A stretch of 64,000 nucleotides of DNA from positions 137,967,954 through 138,031,953 of the forward strand of contig CP136064.1 of NCBI GenBank assembly GCA_032622095.1, given 5' to 3'. Source of the DNA: Siphonodentalium dalli (lineage: Eukaryota; Mollusca; Scaphopoda; Gadilida; Siphonodentaliidae). Shown piece by piece: positions 1 to 12,710 of the stretch (positions are counted from its first letter, which is position 1; each line of letters begins with the position of its first letter). Under the pieces are notes generated by a model. That model was not told the origin of the DNA and searched no databases. It worked only from the letters and a program-made list of their open reading frames with translations. A program made the translations under genes and the position numbers.

Positions 1-600
1 ATGGACTAAACATTCCTGCTAGTATCTATAGGACTCGGGTTCCAACGGACGTCTACCCCAGGCGTGCCAATTCCTACGAACATATATGTTACTTATTCAA
101 AGAAACATTCCAGGCACCTTTTGTTATAAATATATTTATAAATATATAGTGTGCACATTATCACACTATGTGTATTATTATTATTAATTAATAAATTTAT
201 AACGCGCAAATTCCATATACATGTTCACATGCGCAACAAAGTTATAGTTTACACGAGTCTGAAAAAAGTTGTCGAGAAATACAAATTACGATACTAGTAG
301 CTGCATGTTAGTCAGTTTCAAAAGCTAATTTAAAGAAATGAGTCTTTAACAGATGACGAAACTCCTTTAAGTCCCAGCAGCCTCGAATTTCACCAGGCAG
401 AGAGTTCCACAATGATGGAGCGCAAACACTGAAAGCACGATCGCCGGAGTAGGATAATTTCAATTATTTCCTATGGACAAAACAGTTTCTATAGGACTCG
501 GGTTCCAACGTAAATCTACCCCAGGCGTGAAGATATGTATATAGCAACTTCCTATATGGAGTTTCTGTTACTTGGGTTAGAACAGAAATCTACCCCACTC
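1..600. repeat. Diverged direct repeats, 'CTATAGGACTCGGGTTCC' family
   Basis: A ~43-bp stretch beginning TCTATAGGACTCGGGTTCCA and ending in ACCCCAGGCGTG is seen at about 25-68 and again at 488-529. A weaker third copy (GGGTTAGAACAGAAATCTACCCCA) lies near 570-598. The intervening DNA is AT-rich and holds only the LINE relic at 308-470. The repeat class is unrecognised. Confidence 0.6.
308..470 (-). pseudogene. LINE reverse-transcriptase ORF, C-terminal relic
   Basis: Read on the minus strand, a short stretch translates as 'SYSGDRAFSVCAPSLWNSLP' and then a basic helix ending in KTHFFKLAF before a TAA stop at 308-310. The G-RAFSVxAPxLWNSLP pattern followed by a lysine-rich tail is the usual C-terminus of CR1/Jockey-type non-LTR retrotransposon polyproteins. 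An in-frame stop lies just upstream, so only the last ~50 codons remain. No 3' tail or target-site duplication was seen. Family-level assignment is from memory of the motif, not from a search. Confidence 0.7.
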
Positions 601-2157
601 TGCTGTGCATGCCTTTAAATTGGTATCTACAAATCTGACGTTTGGAAACCGTTCAAGCAAACATATCCGGCACCTTATATATATTTATAAATATATTTGT
701 ATATCTAAAATGTGCCGGGAATGTTTGTTTGAACATCATATTTGTACATACCAATTTACTACGGAATGCACGACATATTGGTCTAGATTTCTGCTCGAGT
801 CCGAATCCTTTCCGAGAAAGTCTTGTACATAAAATAATTCCGGCAAGATCGTCATGCATGGCTGTGCAATTTAAAATGGACATTTTCTCTCTGAATGATA
901 GTTGTTTTTCGAATTGATATTCTAAATTGTTTTACATATATTTGAATAACCTTTCCATTGATTATTTTTTCACCAAATGACGTCGGACGTTTGATTTTGG
1001 CTTTTTAATGATTTGTTCACACATGACATGCCCAGCGTTCATAACTGGAAACTAAGTCTAACGCGTATTTACTGTAGCCATTTGTTTGGTCTCTATATGC
1101 GCTAGCAATACACGTCCGTCAACTGAATACTCGTCTGCGACCGGGAGCGCAGCTGTATAATTATGCAACCAATAAGCAAAAGTTTAATGCATCCGAATCG
1201 TCAGAAAGTTTTATACAATAATCATGATCATTGGCTCGGCTTTCGATTCCAGTTTAGTATACTGCTGGAATTGATAGTAAATTAGAACACGACATCATTT
1301 ACGGCTTGCAATTCCATGCGAATCACCAGAAATTAACCCGAAAATGTCCCATGAATTGCCCTAATTTTAAGCTCATACCTCATCTCCAGGATCATACGGT
1401 TATAAATTTAGTGTCACCCTGAATTAACAAGACATGATAATTTAAATTTAAATTCTCGCTTATGGTATGATGGCATAAAATTTAGATTTAAAAATGTATT
1501 AAAGTTTATTAATCTATACATGTGCCGTAATGGACCTTTCCACGGCTGTCAATCAAATCATTATTAGCAGTTAGTTTCGACCAATCAGCGACTGAGCCGG
1601 CCAATGACTGCATTGCAAATTCTGCTGCCATCTTTCTTCACCCTAAGTTTGATATCCATGCATACATTCAGTGTTAAATTGGCTATATTCAAACAACTTT
1701 TTTGTTGTTAAATCATACTATACTCAGATTTATATTTGCGGCATAATGTTATAAATTAATCCGTGATTATAACAATCGTTTTCATTTAGCACGACACGTT
1801 TTAATGGCAAAACGAATGAGTGTTCTCTGGTTTAGATATATTTAAAGAGTTCAGGGATCTGTCTGCTCTGGTCTGTTAGCAATTGTTCTTCAATAGTCCT
1901 TGTTGTGACTCGGGGTGCCTTGGCAGATGTTATAACGGCCTTATTTTTTAAATTAAAATTTATATACAAATTTATTTTTGTTTCAAATAGTTTTAATTTT
2001 TTAGAAAGAAATTTCAATCCAAAAATCTAAAAAGAAATTTAAAAATTAATTAAATTTTTTTTTTGGTTCAACATCAGATCAGAGTTCAATCTAAAAAAAT
2101 TAATTTAAATTATTTTGTTTAAATCAAACTGTTTAACAGATCAAAGTTTTCACGAAT
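601..2157. other. AT-rich intergenic DNA, nothing recognised
   Basis: Only short ORFs are present (at most 91 codons, overlapping on both strands). No splice-flanked exon, RNA gene or repeat border is visible. The 2010-2110 stretch is dominated by A/T runs. Confidence 0.6.
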
Positions 2158-2770
2158 CATATACATGAGTTTGCTTCAGCTAGTTAACATAAGGCAAGTG
2201 CTGATGTGTTCTCTTGGAAAGTCGATCTCGGGTAACAGAGAATATTTATGTGGATAAAGTTTTTTACCAGTGGGCCATACTACGGTCGATGTGGCCTCTG
2301 TGAAAAGCTCCATTGCCATACTCCATACACATGTGCTATCAAATTTCGTCAACGAATGTGTGACAATAGGAGAACCTTCGTGCAGTTATTACGGGATCTG
2401 CTATATTGTCGAAGGTTTCAATCAAACTAGCATGTGCCTGCTAAGACATGAACTGTGTATACAATTTCAAGCCTTACATATTACCAAACACATATGACAT
2501 TGATCTTTGTTCCTTTCTGTCTTAAAAGCGGATGCCAGATTCATATGTTTTAGAATGGTCGAAATTAGTATTAATCGTAAATGAAAAGTCCCCTATTTGG
2601 TTTTTTTATTATTTGTCTGTTTCAGCTAGTTAACATAAGGCAAGTGCTGGTGTGTTCACTTCGAACGTCGATCTCGGGTAACAGACAATATTTATGTGAA
2701 TAAAGTTTTTGTTACCAGTGGGCCGTACTACGGAAAGCTCCATTGCCATACTCCATACACATGTACATAT

Positions 2771-2809
<39 letters not shown>

Positions 2810-2810
2810 C

Positions 2811-2857
<47 letters not shown>

Positions 2858-3400
2858 AATCATCGATCAACATTGCGCCAATGGTATAGTGTTGCTAATT
2901 ACCTAACCGGACTTACCTGGGTTAGACTCGGGTTAGGATTTCCTTTGGGACTGTAGCGTCCTCGATATGAGAACACTGTCGCGATTCTCCAAGTTATTAT
3001 GCCAATTCACGGAGTATGCTATAGGATAATATAATGTTTTTATCAAACTATCTATGACTCACTGATAAAAAGTTATATTGATAGTCATCATTGTGTCGTG
3101 CAATAAAATTTCGTCAACGAATGTGTGACTATAGGAGAACCTTCGTGCAGTTATTACATGGATTTGCTATATTGTCGAAGGTTTCAATCGAACTTGCTGT
3201 GACTGTTACTGATGTTTGTCTTGATGTACGCATGTGTCTGCTACGACATGAACTGTGCATACAATTTCAAGCTTTACATATTACCAAACACATATGACAT
3301 TGATCTTTGTTCCTTTCTGTCTTAAAAGTGGATGCCTGATTCATATGTTTGAGAATGGTCGAAATTAGTATTAATCGTAAATGAAAAGCTCCCCATTTGT
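2158..3400 (+). repeat. Duplicated ~430-bp unit, second copy split by an insertion
   Basis: Copy A runs from about 2178 (TTTCAGCTAGTTAACATAAG) to about 2606. Copy B starts at about 2622 with the same head, stops near 2765, and resumes at about 3100 with AAATTTCGTCAACGAATGTG, the internal sequence of copy A, running to about 3400. The break in copy B holds an (AT)n tract and ~240 bp of unrelated sequence. The short ORFs in the two tails encode matching peptides only because the DNA is duplicated. Confidence 0.75.
2767..2856. repeat. (AT)n microsatellite with palindromic centre
   Basis: About 90 bp of almost pure AT/TA dinucleotides, interrupted by a central AGCTATATG. The tract is self-complementary. 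It sits at the point where copy B of the flanking duplicated unit is interrupted. Confidence 0.9.
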
Positions 3401-3413
3401 TTTGAGACTTCCG

Positions 3414-3445
<32 letters not shown>

Positions 3446-3671
3446 GGTACTTCATAGAATCTAAAACGGCTGGTCGGATTGAGCTCAAACTTCCTATCTA
3501 AGGGTAAAATCCCACGGAAACCGTAGTTGTCGCGTTTTGGAGAAGCTCTGAGCACCCTTTCTCCACTCCCAATCATCAAAATTACCGCGAACGGCACTGC
3601 GGTGTTTAATCAAGTGATAATTTAATTAATGAGCGTTGTATATGGCGCGTCGCTATAAAAAGAGCGTTTGT

Positions 3672-4268
3672 TTACAACGTTATTGCTCGAAATTTATTAT
3701 GCAGAGAGATATACGGGAACAAGTGCTTTCCTATGCGGTTTATAGGAAGTCATAATACTTTTACAATTGGATCAGACGCAGTTCATTTACAATTCTTTGT
3801 GAATAGCAACACTGCCATTCGTTCGAGTTGCAATATTCTCTGTCGCACTCATATTTCGTCATTTACGCAAACGCAACGTTATCGCTCGAAATTGATTATG
3901 CTGAGAGAAATACGGGAACAAGTGCTTTCCTATGCGGTTTATTGGAAGTCATAATACTTTTACAATTGGATCAGACGCAGTTCATTTACAATTATTTGTG
4001 AATAGCAACACTGCCATTCGTTCGAGTTGCAATATTCTCTGTCGCACTCATATTTCGTCATTTACGCAAACGCAACGTTATCGCTCGAAATTGATCATGC
4101 TGAGAGAAATACGGGAACAAGTGCTTTCCTATGCGGTTTATTGGAAGTCATAATACTTTTACAATTGGATCAGACGCAGTTCATTTACAATTATTTGTGA
4201 ATAGCAACACTGCCATTCGTTCGAGTTGCAATATTCTCTGTCGCACTCATATTTCGTCATTTACGAAT
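3672..4268 (+). repeat. 199-bp tandem repeat, about three copies
   Basis: The segment containing TATGCGGTTTATWGGAAGTC recurs at 3733, 3932 and 4131, a spacing of exactly 199 bp, with few differences between units. The 73-codon ORFs at 3733-3954 and 3932-4153 are products of this repetition and differ at one residue. Flanking DNA is not repeated. Confidence 0.9.
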
Positions 4269-5350
4269 CCACTGTAATCGACCTATTTTTAGAGCGCAAT
4301 ACATGATACCAAACAAAACTAGAATGCACTCAGAGAGATGCCAACGTGCGCAAAAATGTAATAAACAATAATTAAAAAAATAATTTCACTGTATTTTACT
4401 TAATTTATTTAATTTAATTTAATGTTAGCAAAAAAAGACAATTACCATTTCTCATTTCATCACAGATAAAAGGCAAATTACTATATTAATCATTTAAGTA
4501 ATTAAAACCAAGTCCATGTTGCCGAAAGGATGAGACTTTAATATCGATTAAATTTTTTTCAGCGGCATATTTTCATTTTCATTTTCCGATAGTCAAAGTT
4601 GACCAAAGGAGCAATTATAAGAAATAATTAATACCATTTGTGTAAATATTGATAGCAGCCAATATTCAACAATAAATATCAATAATTAACCAATAACGAT
4701 CATTTTATGTAATAATAAACTGTTCAAACGGTGTTTGTGTCAACAAATGCGTTTTGTTTTGTGTTACGTCATTCGTCGTATTTGACCCGGAACTCGGCTG
4801 AAGGTTAGGCTATTCAGCCTATTGCGTCGAATTACGAAATCGCGTTTTGAATGTCTCACTTTTCCCGCACGATATAAAGAGGTCTTCGCACTAACCAAAA
4901 AATTATAAAACTTCCCAATTATAAGTAAAAATACCCAAATGAAGGAGTCTATGTCATGTGTAGGTCTATGTAGGTCCAGAAGGAGTCTATAGACTCTTTA
5001 ATGTAGAGTTCTGATGGAGAAAATGTAGGTCGATCTATTTTTGTCATAACTCTGACGTATTTTGACCTGGGAGAAAAAATCGAAATCGAGGCTCACTACG
5101 AGCATGCCAGTTTTAAATATAGAAACAGGGAATCCGGAAAATGGCGATATCGGCGACAAACAAATAATCGAAAACAACACATAAGATAAACATAGCAAAA
5201 ACGCGGCACAGTAAAAATGTCAGAACGCCACGAGGTTTTACATCGTTTTTGGTGACGTCATGGAGTGAAACGTAGTAGGGTGACACCAAGCTACGTACGA
5301 ATCTGTCTGATCGCCATACAGTTGCGCGAGCGCACGTAATTACGTCGCGT
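4269..5350. other. Intergenic DNA, nothing recognised
   Basis: AT-rich sequence with no long ORF and no recognisable repeat borders. A short doublet (GTCTATGTAGGTC-like) is seen around 4960-4990. Confidence 0.5.
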
Positions 5351-5356
5351 TGGTGG

Positions 5357-5448
5357 TGGGGTTCACGACGGGATTAATTGGCTGTCCGCTCTTTGCGATG
5401 ATGGGTTTCACGACGGGATTAATTGACTGTCCGCTCTTTGCGGGCACT
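5357..5448 (+). repeat. ~46-bp tandem duplication
   Basis: The phrase TTCACGACGGGATTAATT followed by a diverging GCTGTCCGCTCTTTGCG occurs twice in tandem about 46 bp apart. A 66-codon ORF spans it but carries no recognisable domain. Confidence 0.8.
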
Positions 5449-5619
5449 ATTGCCCATCTCGTAAGGGTGGACAACCTCTGTCAGGGGCTGCTCAATGGCC
5501 ACGGGCAGGTTAAAAAAAATCATACCTCTTCTGGATCTGGGCCTGTATAGACATGAGCGTGTTGTGTTTCTAAGAACGCGGAGCGTGTTGTGTTCCTAAG
5601 AACGCGGATCGGGTAAGTT

Positions 5620-5960
5620 TTCCGCCCCTAGGTGAGCTCAAACTTCGTATATAAGTGTAAAAACACACGGGGATCGTCGACGTCGCATTTTCTTTTAGGG
5701 ACGGGTACTGCGTGTTGTTTGAAACATTCTTATGTCTGTCATTCCTAGGAACGGGGGAAATTTTCATCGGGTCAGTCTTAACCTTCAAACGGGTACCCAC
5801 AAATTATATATTGTGACCTCGACATGACCTTGACCTTGAAAATGATCAATTCAAGGTCAAATCGGGTAAAATATTGAAAAACCCAATATTAACTCATTGA
5901 AAAACACAAACAAAACATAAAAAATTGTATGTTTCGGACCAACCACGCCAGTGGCGGTCT
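5620..5960. repeat. Dispersed repeat with TGACCTTGACCTTGAA motif
   Basis: The stretch contains GAGCTCAAACTTCGTATATA, which resembles the GAGCTCAAACTTCCTATCTA block at 3480-3500. Further on are the TGACCTTGACCTTGAA and CAAGGTCAAATCGGG words. Such words recur in molluscan interspersed repeats; that is background knowledge, not a search result. Borders are not defined. Confidence 0.45.
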
Positions 5961-7700
5961 AACCTGCTAGTAACATATAATTAGAAAACTAAATGGTGAG
6001 GTTTTAAGTCTGTATCGTTTATTTACAGCCATTATTTATAGTCAGTGAAATGTGCGCACATCACGCGTGCGCAGCCTTTAACCCGGATTAAACGACAGGA
6101 GGTATGTAATGATTTTGATCCCCATCAAACATAAAAGTTTCATAAGTATTTTATATCACTTTATGCTTTGAGAATTTAACCCTTCCATGACTGGAACTAC
6201 CTCAACGTTTGTGAAAAACCCTGTGTCAGTTCATTCACTGATATATGCTAGCCTTGCATATATAAGAGAATGCATTGTCCTGTTACTATTTGCATTGACC
6301 ATGTGTATCACTTGTGATAAATTTCCAACGTTCTTTAGTGGTGCAGATAGTTGCGACCAAACTTTGTGGTGACTTTGACTTTTAAATGGAGTTCGCTCAG
6401 ATTCGCTCATTTGGCAGCATTTAATTTGATGATATTCTTTTACACATATCTATATATGTGTACTTTTGATATTTCAATTTAGCAGTTTTCATACCCGCCA
6501 ATGTGTAAGTTTAATATTTGATAATTTCAATTGGCATTTCTGTTTTCATGCTTTGACTTTGCAATTATCTAAATAGGTGTGCTCCATGTGTTGCCCGGGA
6601 CATTTTTATTTACGATCTTTAATTATTTATTAGCAATTTCATCCAAATCATGGTTCGTTGTCATTATTTGTTCACTTCCATTTGCACATTCAGTATTCCC
6701 CACTTTCATTTCACCTCCCATCTTTATTCATGTTTTTCTGTTTCACTAACATGTCTTCACACATCATCGAACCCAGGTCGCATGCGTATGTGTGTTTTCA
6801 TTTTTCCTTTCATAGTGTCATTTCATCTCTCAACATCATCATTTAACTTGCTTCATATCATTTATCCACCTGCATATCACATTCATTCATTTCACAAGCA
6901 TAAGGTCGTAATTAGTTTTGTGTTTATTTATTTATTTAAAACTTTACTACATTTTATCCTATACTTAAGCATCATGATTTGATGTTATTTCTCATTCATT
7001 GGAGTGGATTATTTGTCACACGTGTGTGATCTGAGTGGTTTATTTGTGTAACATGCAAACGGATATTTAAAATATATTTTTCTGATATTTATAATGTTGT
7101 CAGTGTAGGTTAAATAAAGCATGTTATAACCTTGGTGTGGTCGGATTTACTCGGGAAACACCCTGTAATCCAGTAAATTCTCTTATATTTACGATGTTCT
7201 CTATGGGAGACATGCATATATAAGGCACTGATACAGGATATTTAATGTTGCACAAGCAGAGCTCCCATCATGAATGCGTTAAGTTTCATCAAAAACTATG
7301 ATATTATAAATGCCGATCAGGCAATCGTATTGTCACCACTTGGCTAATTCTACGGTAACTTAGCAAATTAAGAGCAAAAAAACAAATCAGAGTTGACCAC
7401 TGTTCAATCGTGAAAACACACCATTGGTCTGACCGTTATTAGGTACAATCTTGATTTTAATTGAATGGTATTGAGCCATAAATAAATATCATGGTCTGCC
7501 AGTTACTGTAATGGTTTTGTACCATGGATTATGCTATGGCCCAATCTTACCTCTTACGGTCCAAGGTTGGCAGCGAAGTTGCACTGTCTGACACCATTAT
7601 TAAAACTGACGAGAATTTTTCCAACAGTGTACATGTGACACTATTGTAGTCACATTTCGTGAATTATATCATATCATAATTATAGCCGTGGTTATGTTTG
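5961..7700. other. AT-rich intergenic DNA, nothing recognised
   Basis: A T-rich, low-complexity segment around 6640-6990 gives a 110-codon ORF made of F/S/H/I runs. It has the composition of translated T-rich noncoding DNA. No exon or repeat border could be supported. Confidence 0.5.
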
Positions 7701-7718
7701 GTTGATTACTGTTTTCAG

Positions 7719-7876
7719 TGTGACGCGGACATATATAGACTGTACTCTGGCGTCTGTGGCAGGCTGTGAGGAATCTGTCAAAGAAGATATTGAACGTTCC
7801 CTGAAGCACGCAACAAGGAGGATGAGAAAGAACGGATGTAAAGAGGATGGCAGCCTGGAAGGAGAAACTACTTCGG
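7719..7876 (+). CDS. Possible host exon, small cysteine-containing protein
   Basis: This is the only stretch in the window that resembles an internal host exon. It is preceded by TACTGTTTTCAG, a plausible splice acceptor, and followed by GGTAATTA, a plausible donor. Between them one frame reads about 52 codons of balanced composition with cysteines, charged helical residues and no low complexity (for example 'CEESVKEDIERSLKHATRRM'). That is unlike the translated repeats around it. No flanking exons, signal peptide or homologous family could be identified. It could equally be a chance ORF. The peptide hints at a small secreted helical protein, but this is inference. Confidence 0.3.
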
Positions 7877-7911
7877 GTAATTATGAATGTTTCTACGTAC
7901 ACACTAGTTGA

Positions 7912-9227
7912 TCAGTAAGCTTATCTCATCTCGGCCACAGTTGCGTCGGAATATGTAGACAAATAGACAAATACATGCATATGCTACTCTGTTCTGCTGA
8001 CATGACTTTACTCAGTTCCAAAATGGATAGAGATCGAAAAGACAATCCTTGTACTGCATTGTGACTAAATCGTGAAGAACCATGCATTGATTTAATTTCG
8101 ATGAATTATTCGCTGTTACTATTTTTGGGCTCTTACCATTCGTGTTTAATTGCCTGTATTCATTATTCAGATTCACTAGACATTCAAATAGCCTCATTTT
8201 AATGATATTTTATTTATCACAAAAATATATATCTACATTAATTGTATTCACCGACCATGCACTATTATCAGTTACATCATTGAAGGGTGTGCCATAGTTG
8301 ATCACGTATATGTAAGTTTGCATATTAGTTGATAACGCTAGTATATATGCCATTGCAGATACGCAGTTATTACTGTAATCGATACAAAAATAAATATTTA
8401 AGAAATAACTTTTGTTTAGATTAAGGTTATGCAGTAATAACCGAACAGTTTGAAGACAAATTCTATAACAGTTATAACTTATAACCTTATTATTGAAACA
8501 AGAGTTATTGTTAATGATTTAATCCGTCATTTCATAGAAGTGTCATGTAAAGTAGAACTAAAACAACTGCAAAATTTTAAGATTTTTCCCGACGAAAAAG
8601 ACACATATGCCCAAAGTTGAAAGCGACACGCTGTCATTCAGACATATAATTATCGACTGATGAAGAGGCATAACAAATTCGTTGCCTTTGATTGGCTAGT
8701 GGACAGTGTGCACGCACTGACCACATAATCGGTCCTAGAAGCTACGTGTGCTGCTCGTAGATTTCAACTGTAGTTTTTAGTTTCAAATTTTATTTGCAGA
8801 TGTTAGGACATCTTGTTGATTTTTCTATGTACTTATGCAGAGAAATACTGAGGGTTAATTGACATTATGGTTATTGTCAAGGTAATCCTACCCGAAGGAA
8901 TGTAACACAAGAATTATCTTTTATATCGTAGGAAGTCTCGAATAGTCTCGAACAGATACGAGTTTCCTTGCTGGTCTATATACATTATTTAATATAAATA
9001 AAGGGAGTATGTTTCACTTCCTGGGAAGTTATTTCTCGGAGCACATGGAGCTGGTATTTATCAAGCTATCCAGCTTACGTAAACATAATTCGGAAGCTAG
9101 AATAAGCCATATATTAACACATGTATTGATATCTCCGTAATTTGTTTGAATGGGTAAAATGCGAGAACATGATATTTATACGTTTATTTCCCAAAAGAAA
9201 TTTTTCAAAATGTTGCAATATCCACGA
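7912..9227. other. AT-rich intergenic DNA, nothing recognised
   Basis: Short ORFs only, with no repeat borders, RNA gene or exon signal that could be supported. Confidence 0.5.
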
Positions 9228-9925
9228 AAAGTGCCACGAAACATGGAAAACTGCGTTCGACAACACTGTTTAGAATTTAGATTTCTCGATGAAAACGCTA
9301 TCAAACAACAAGTATATTAAAGGTATCAAATGACGCAGCGGAATACTGCGCATTCGTTTTAGCTTCAATATTGCTGTTATGTTATGAATATTGAAACGGT
9401 GAATACGCAAACACGCGCCGATGAAAACAGCTAAAAATAGACTCGATTTTTACAATAACAGGATCGATTCCAGCTGATATATTCCATATAATGGGGTGTT
9501 TAGTATATCAAAGTGTAGGATTAAACACATGGAATGTAAATTTTTCCGAATGGGTCGACTACGCAGTGAAATTGTTGCAGAAATTTGCTCCAAGAAAGAG
9601 CGCTCCTGTTTTCCCCCAAAACATAGAATGGCAGACCGAAGCAGTTTTATCGTTCCAACTAAACCGTTCTTAGCAGCACTTCATCCTCAAAATACGAATA
9701 TACGCCATGTATAAGAAGACTCATCAAAGGTGATGTGTTTTAGGGATTTGCTATTTCAGTTGTGATTAAAAGTCCAGATGCCGGTGCCCGGCGATTACAA
9801 GCCAAGTTACAAAATAGATTAACTGGTTTGAACGCATGAATATGTCGTTGGTCAGACTGTTCGAAAGAATATTAAAATCAAATAGTGTTTATAGACTTAA
9901 ACACTTACGTGTGGCACTCAAATTT
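9228..9925 (+). mobile_element. Fragment of the inverted-repeat family seen at 29.4-33.2 kb
   Basis: The sequence from AACTGCGTTCGACA through to AATAGTGTTTATAGACTTAA matches the inner part of both arms of the foldback element at 29427-33179 (plus orientation about 29767-30300, minus orientation about 32215-32745). This copy holds about 130 bp extra around 9600-9765 and lacks the outer terminal ~340 bp and the minisatellite. It is therefore a partial or differently structured member. Its 60-72 codon ORFs are not conserved as frames in the other copies. Confidence 0.75.
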
Positions 9926-11071
9926 ATATCAAATTAAACATGGGTTTATAAACCAATACACAGGAAGATATTCGGACATCGTCTGAGTGGGGCATGGTAT
10001 ATAAGTATATATGTATTTAAAGTGATATGGTTTTGGCTGTATTTTGCTGCTGACAAATTCAAATATATAGCACGTCACATTTGGGGGAAGGGGGTCATTT
10101 GTTGGAATTACGCGTAAGGATGGTTTATTAATTCGTAATTTTTTGTATATAGATACCGGGGTAAAAAATAGTAGATAAGAATCGAAGACACGTGTCAATT
10201 AATATCACTCTTTTATTACCAGTACAGTTTTAGGAGTACCAAGAGATATAACTCTGTCTCGTCGGCAACCTCAGTCAAGACAAATTGGATTTCAACTATA
10301 GATTTCACCGAAAGTTCATGTCTGTTAATAATTACCATAACGAACAGGCATGATAAATCGTGGGCAAATGAATTTACATACCTGAAATGATATGATCGTA
10401 CGTGACACGTAATGGAGCAACCACACGTGTTATCATCAAGTTCAATATTGCAATAATTATAGGATGTTGCGTACTGCATGTACATGTATCTGTGTTATAC
10501 CACTCGGTCTGATGTCCGTATCATCACATAGCCGATGTACTAGTATCGTACCCGACGTTGCCAATCTTGTGAACTATTCAAACTCAGCATTAAATTGCTG
10601 AATGCTTCTGCCCCCTCCCCCCAACTGCATGTAACTACCAACCCTGAGTTACAAATTATTTATGAATTTCATACAAATATTACGGTAGGGACTGGTTGAT
10701 CTTGGCGTAGTTTGCTATAGAATGATATATGCATGGGGCGTTGATGTACATGTATATACCGGTAACAGCATTATCCCCGTTATGTTCAGTCCAAACATGT
10801 TTTACTAAAGTTCAAACATCAGAAAATAACAGCTGAGAACCTGGTGAGAATTGAACTGTGGTGGGGTCTCAAGCCTATCTACCCATGCACGTCAGAACAA
10901 AATGCAATTAAATGGCATAAGTAGCTTGAGGATGGATGTGATCCATCATAGCGCAGTGACTTCAACCAGGCCCACAGGTCCTCGATGTCTGCAATCACAG
11001 GTTTAAATGATTAATGGATTATTTGTCATGAATGCAGACATTTTCTCATGAATAAAGTGGTAGGTACATTA

Positions 11072-11104
<33 letters not shown>

Positions 11105-11586
11105 TTCACAGTTTAGTATAGCATGTGCACAGTAATATATATGGTCCAAGATTGATATAAGACATGTCTATAGAAAATAATTAATTTAATTAAAATGTCT
11201 ATAGGCCTTTCGTGGCATTGCCACTTTTCAATAGACGACAATAATGATTATGACGTCATAGCGTCAAGGGAGATAACTCAATTTAGAGAGAACGTCATTT
11301 CCTGAGTGCATTAAGTTTACACTTGAAATGTTTCATATAAAAGTCTTCTCTTTGCTGTCTGAGTATTTTTCTGTCGGACATATATATATATCGGCGGAAG
11401 TTTAATTAGAATTTCCAATGGATGGAAATGGAATGTCACTTTAATATTTGAGTCGGAAGTGTTCTGAATGTGAAGTGTCAATTTAATGAAATATGGATTG
11501 GTTCACCTGAATGAATCGATGTTTGTGAACATACCGTACATGTAAAATGTCCCTTTAATGAAATGTTGAGATGATGGAATAAACAG
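9926..11586. other. Intergenic DNA, short (AT)n tract, nothing else recognised
   Basis: An (AT)n microsatellite lies at about 11078-11104. From 11410 to 11580 the phrase 'AATGTCMCTTTAAT' recurs three times, a diverged short repeat. The ORFs are short and unremarkable. Confidence 0.5.
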
Positions 11587-12700
11587 TGATGAAATTGGTT
11601 TACATGTATGTATACGGTATGCTGTAGCTCAACTTGAAACTTGAAAAGGGAATAATTTCATGTGTTACAGTCAATAGAGCTATTAGGAATGCGGAAAGTT
11701 TGAATGTCTAACTAATCCTATATTATCAACATGAAGAGATATATACATGTATAAATTAAAAACCAAGATAGTTGCTGGTGCCGATGTTTTCAAATTAAAT
11801 TTGGAAGTTTGGAAATGATCGGCTGAGGGAAGTGGAGAGGGTGTGCCAAAGAATTTCCTCATGCAAAGAGTGAAAACCATGATGACTGCATGCGGACAAG
11901 TTTTATACCCCAAAATGACTCATTCCCATCTACATGTCAATGCTAACAGCCATGACAAATTTCATAATGATCGGAACAAAAACTACGACCTGTAGCCGTG
12001 GCAAAGAATTTAGTCATGCAAAGAGTAAAATACAAGATGGCTACTGGCGGCCATGTTTTATGGCCGAATAACACTAAAATTTATCGTTCCCATATGCATG
12101 TCAATATTAATATCCAAAATTCACGATGATCAGACGAAAACGCCGGCCTGTGGCCCGTGTTAATGGATTGAATTTTGAAATCCAAGATGGCCACTGTCAA
12201 TAGCCATGACAAATTTCATAATGATCCAACAAAAGGTAGACTTGTAGCCCATACCAAAGGATTTAGTCATGCAAAGAGTAAAATCCAAGATGGCTGCCAG
12301 TGGATATGTTTTATTGCGGAATGACCCAAAAATGACTCGTTCCAATCTACACATGTCAACATTAACATCCATGATAAATTTCATGTTGATCCGACCAAAG
12401 ATACGACCTGTAGCCTGTGTCAAAGGATTTAGTAATACAAAGAGAAAAATACAAGATGGCTGCTGGCGGCTATGTTTTATGGCCGAATGACCCCAAAATG
12501 ACTCGTTCCGATCTACTTGTCAATATTAACATAACTGACAAATTTTATGATGATCAGACAAACAGTACGGCCGGTAGCCCGTGCTGATGGATTGAATTTT
12601 GAAATCCAAGATGGCCGCGGGCAGCCATGATTCTTTGCCGAATGACTCCAAAATGACTCGTTCCCATCTACATGTACATGTCAATGTCAACGCCCAAGAC
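11587..12700 (+). mobile_element. Helentron-like (HINE) element, copy 1, ~165-bp satellite core
   Basis: The head TGATGAAATTGGTTTACATGTAT is shared with the element starting at 26904. It is followed by about six diverged units of ~105-170 bp. Each carries AAATCCAAGATGGCTGC, then CCCCAAAATGACTCGTTCCC, CATGACAAATTTCATNATGAT and TACGACCTGTAGCC. The element stops at about 12700, where a Polinton polymerase fragment begins, so its tail is missing. ORFs up to 94 codons exist but shift frame between units. The architecture (unique head, tandem core) fits non-autonomous Helentron elements of bivalves. That assignment is an inference. Confidence 0.6.
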
Positions 12701-12710
12701 CCAGACCCTG

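Noticed and set aside
6650-6982. 110-codon ORF with F/S/I-rich sequence that could pass for a membrane protein
   Set aside because: The DNA is T-rich and low complexity. There are no splice or start signals, and two frames are open in parallel.
10840-10990. Possible tRNA-derived SINE (GAGAATTGAACTGTGG resembles a reversed B box)
   Set aside because: No A box at the right distance, no cloverleaf fold by eye, and no tail or target duplication.
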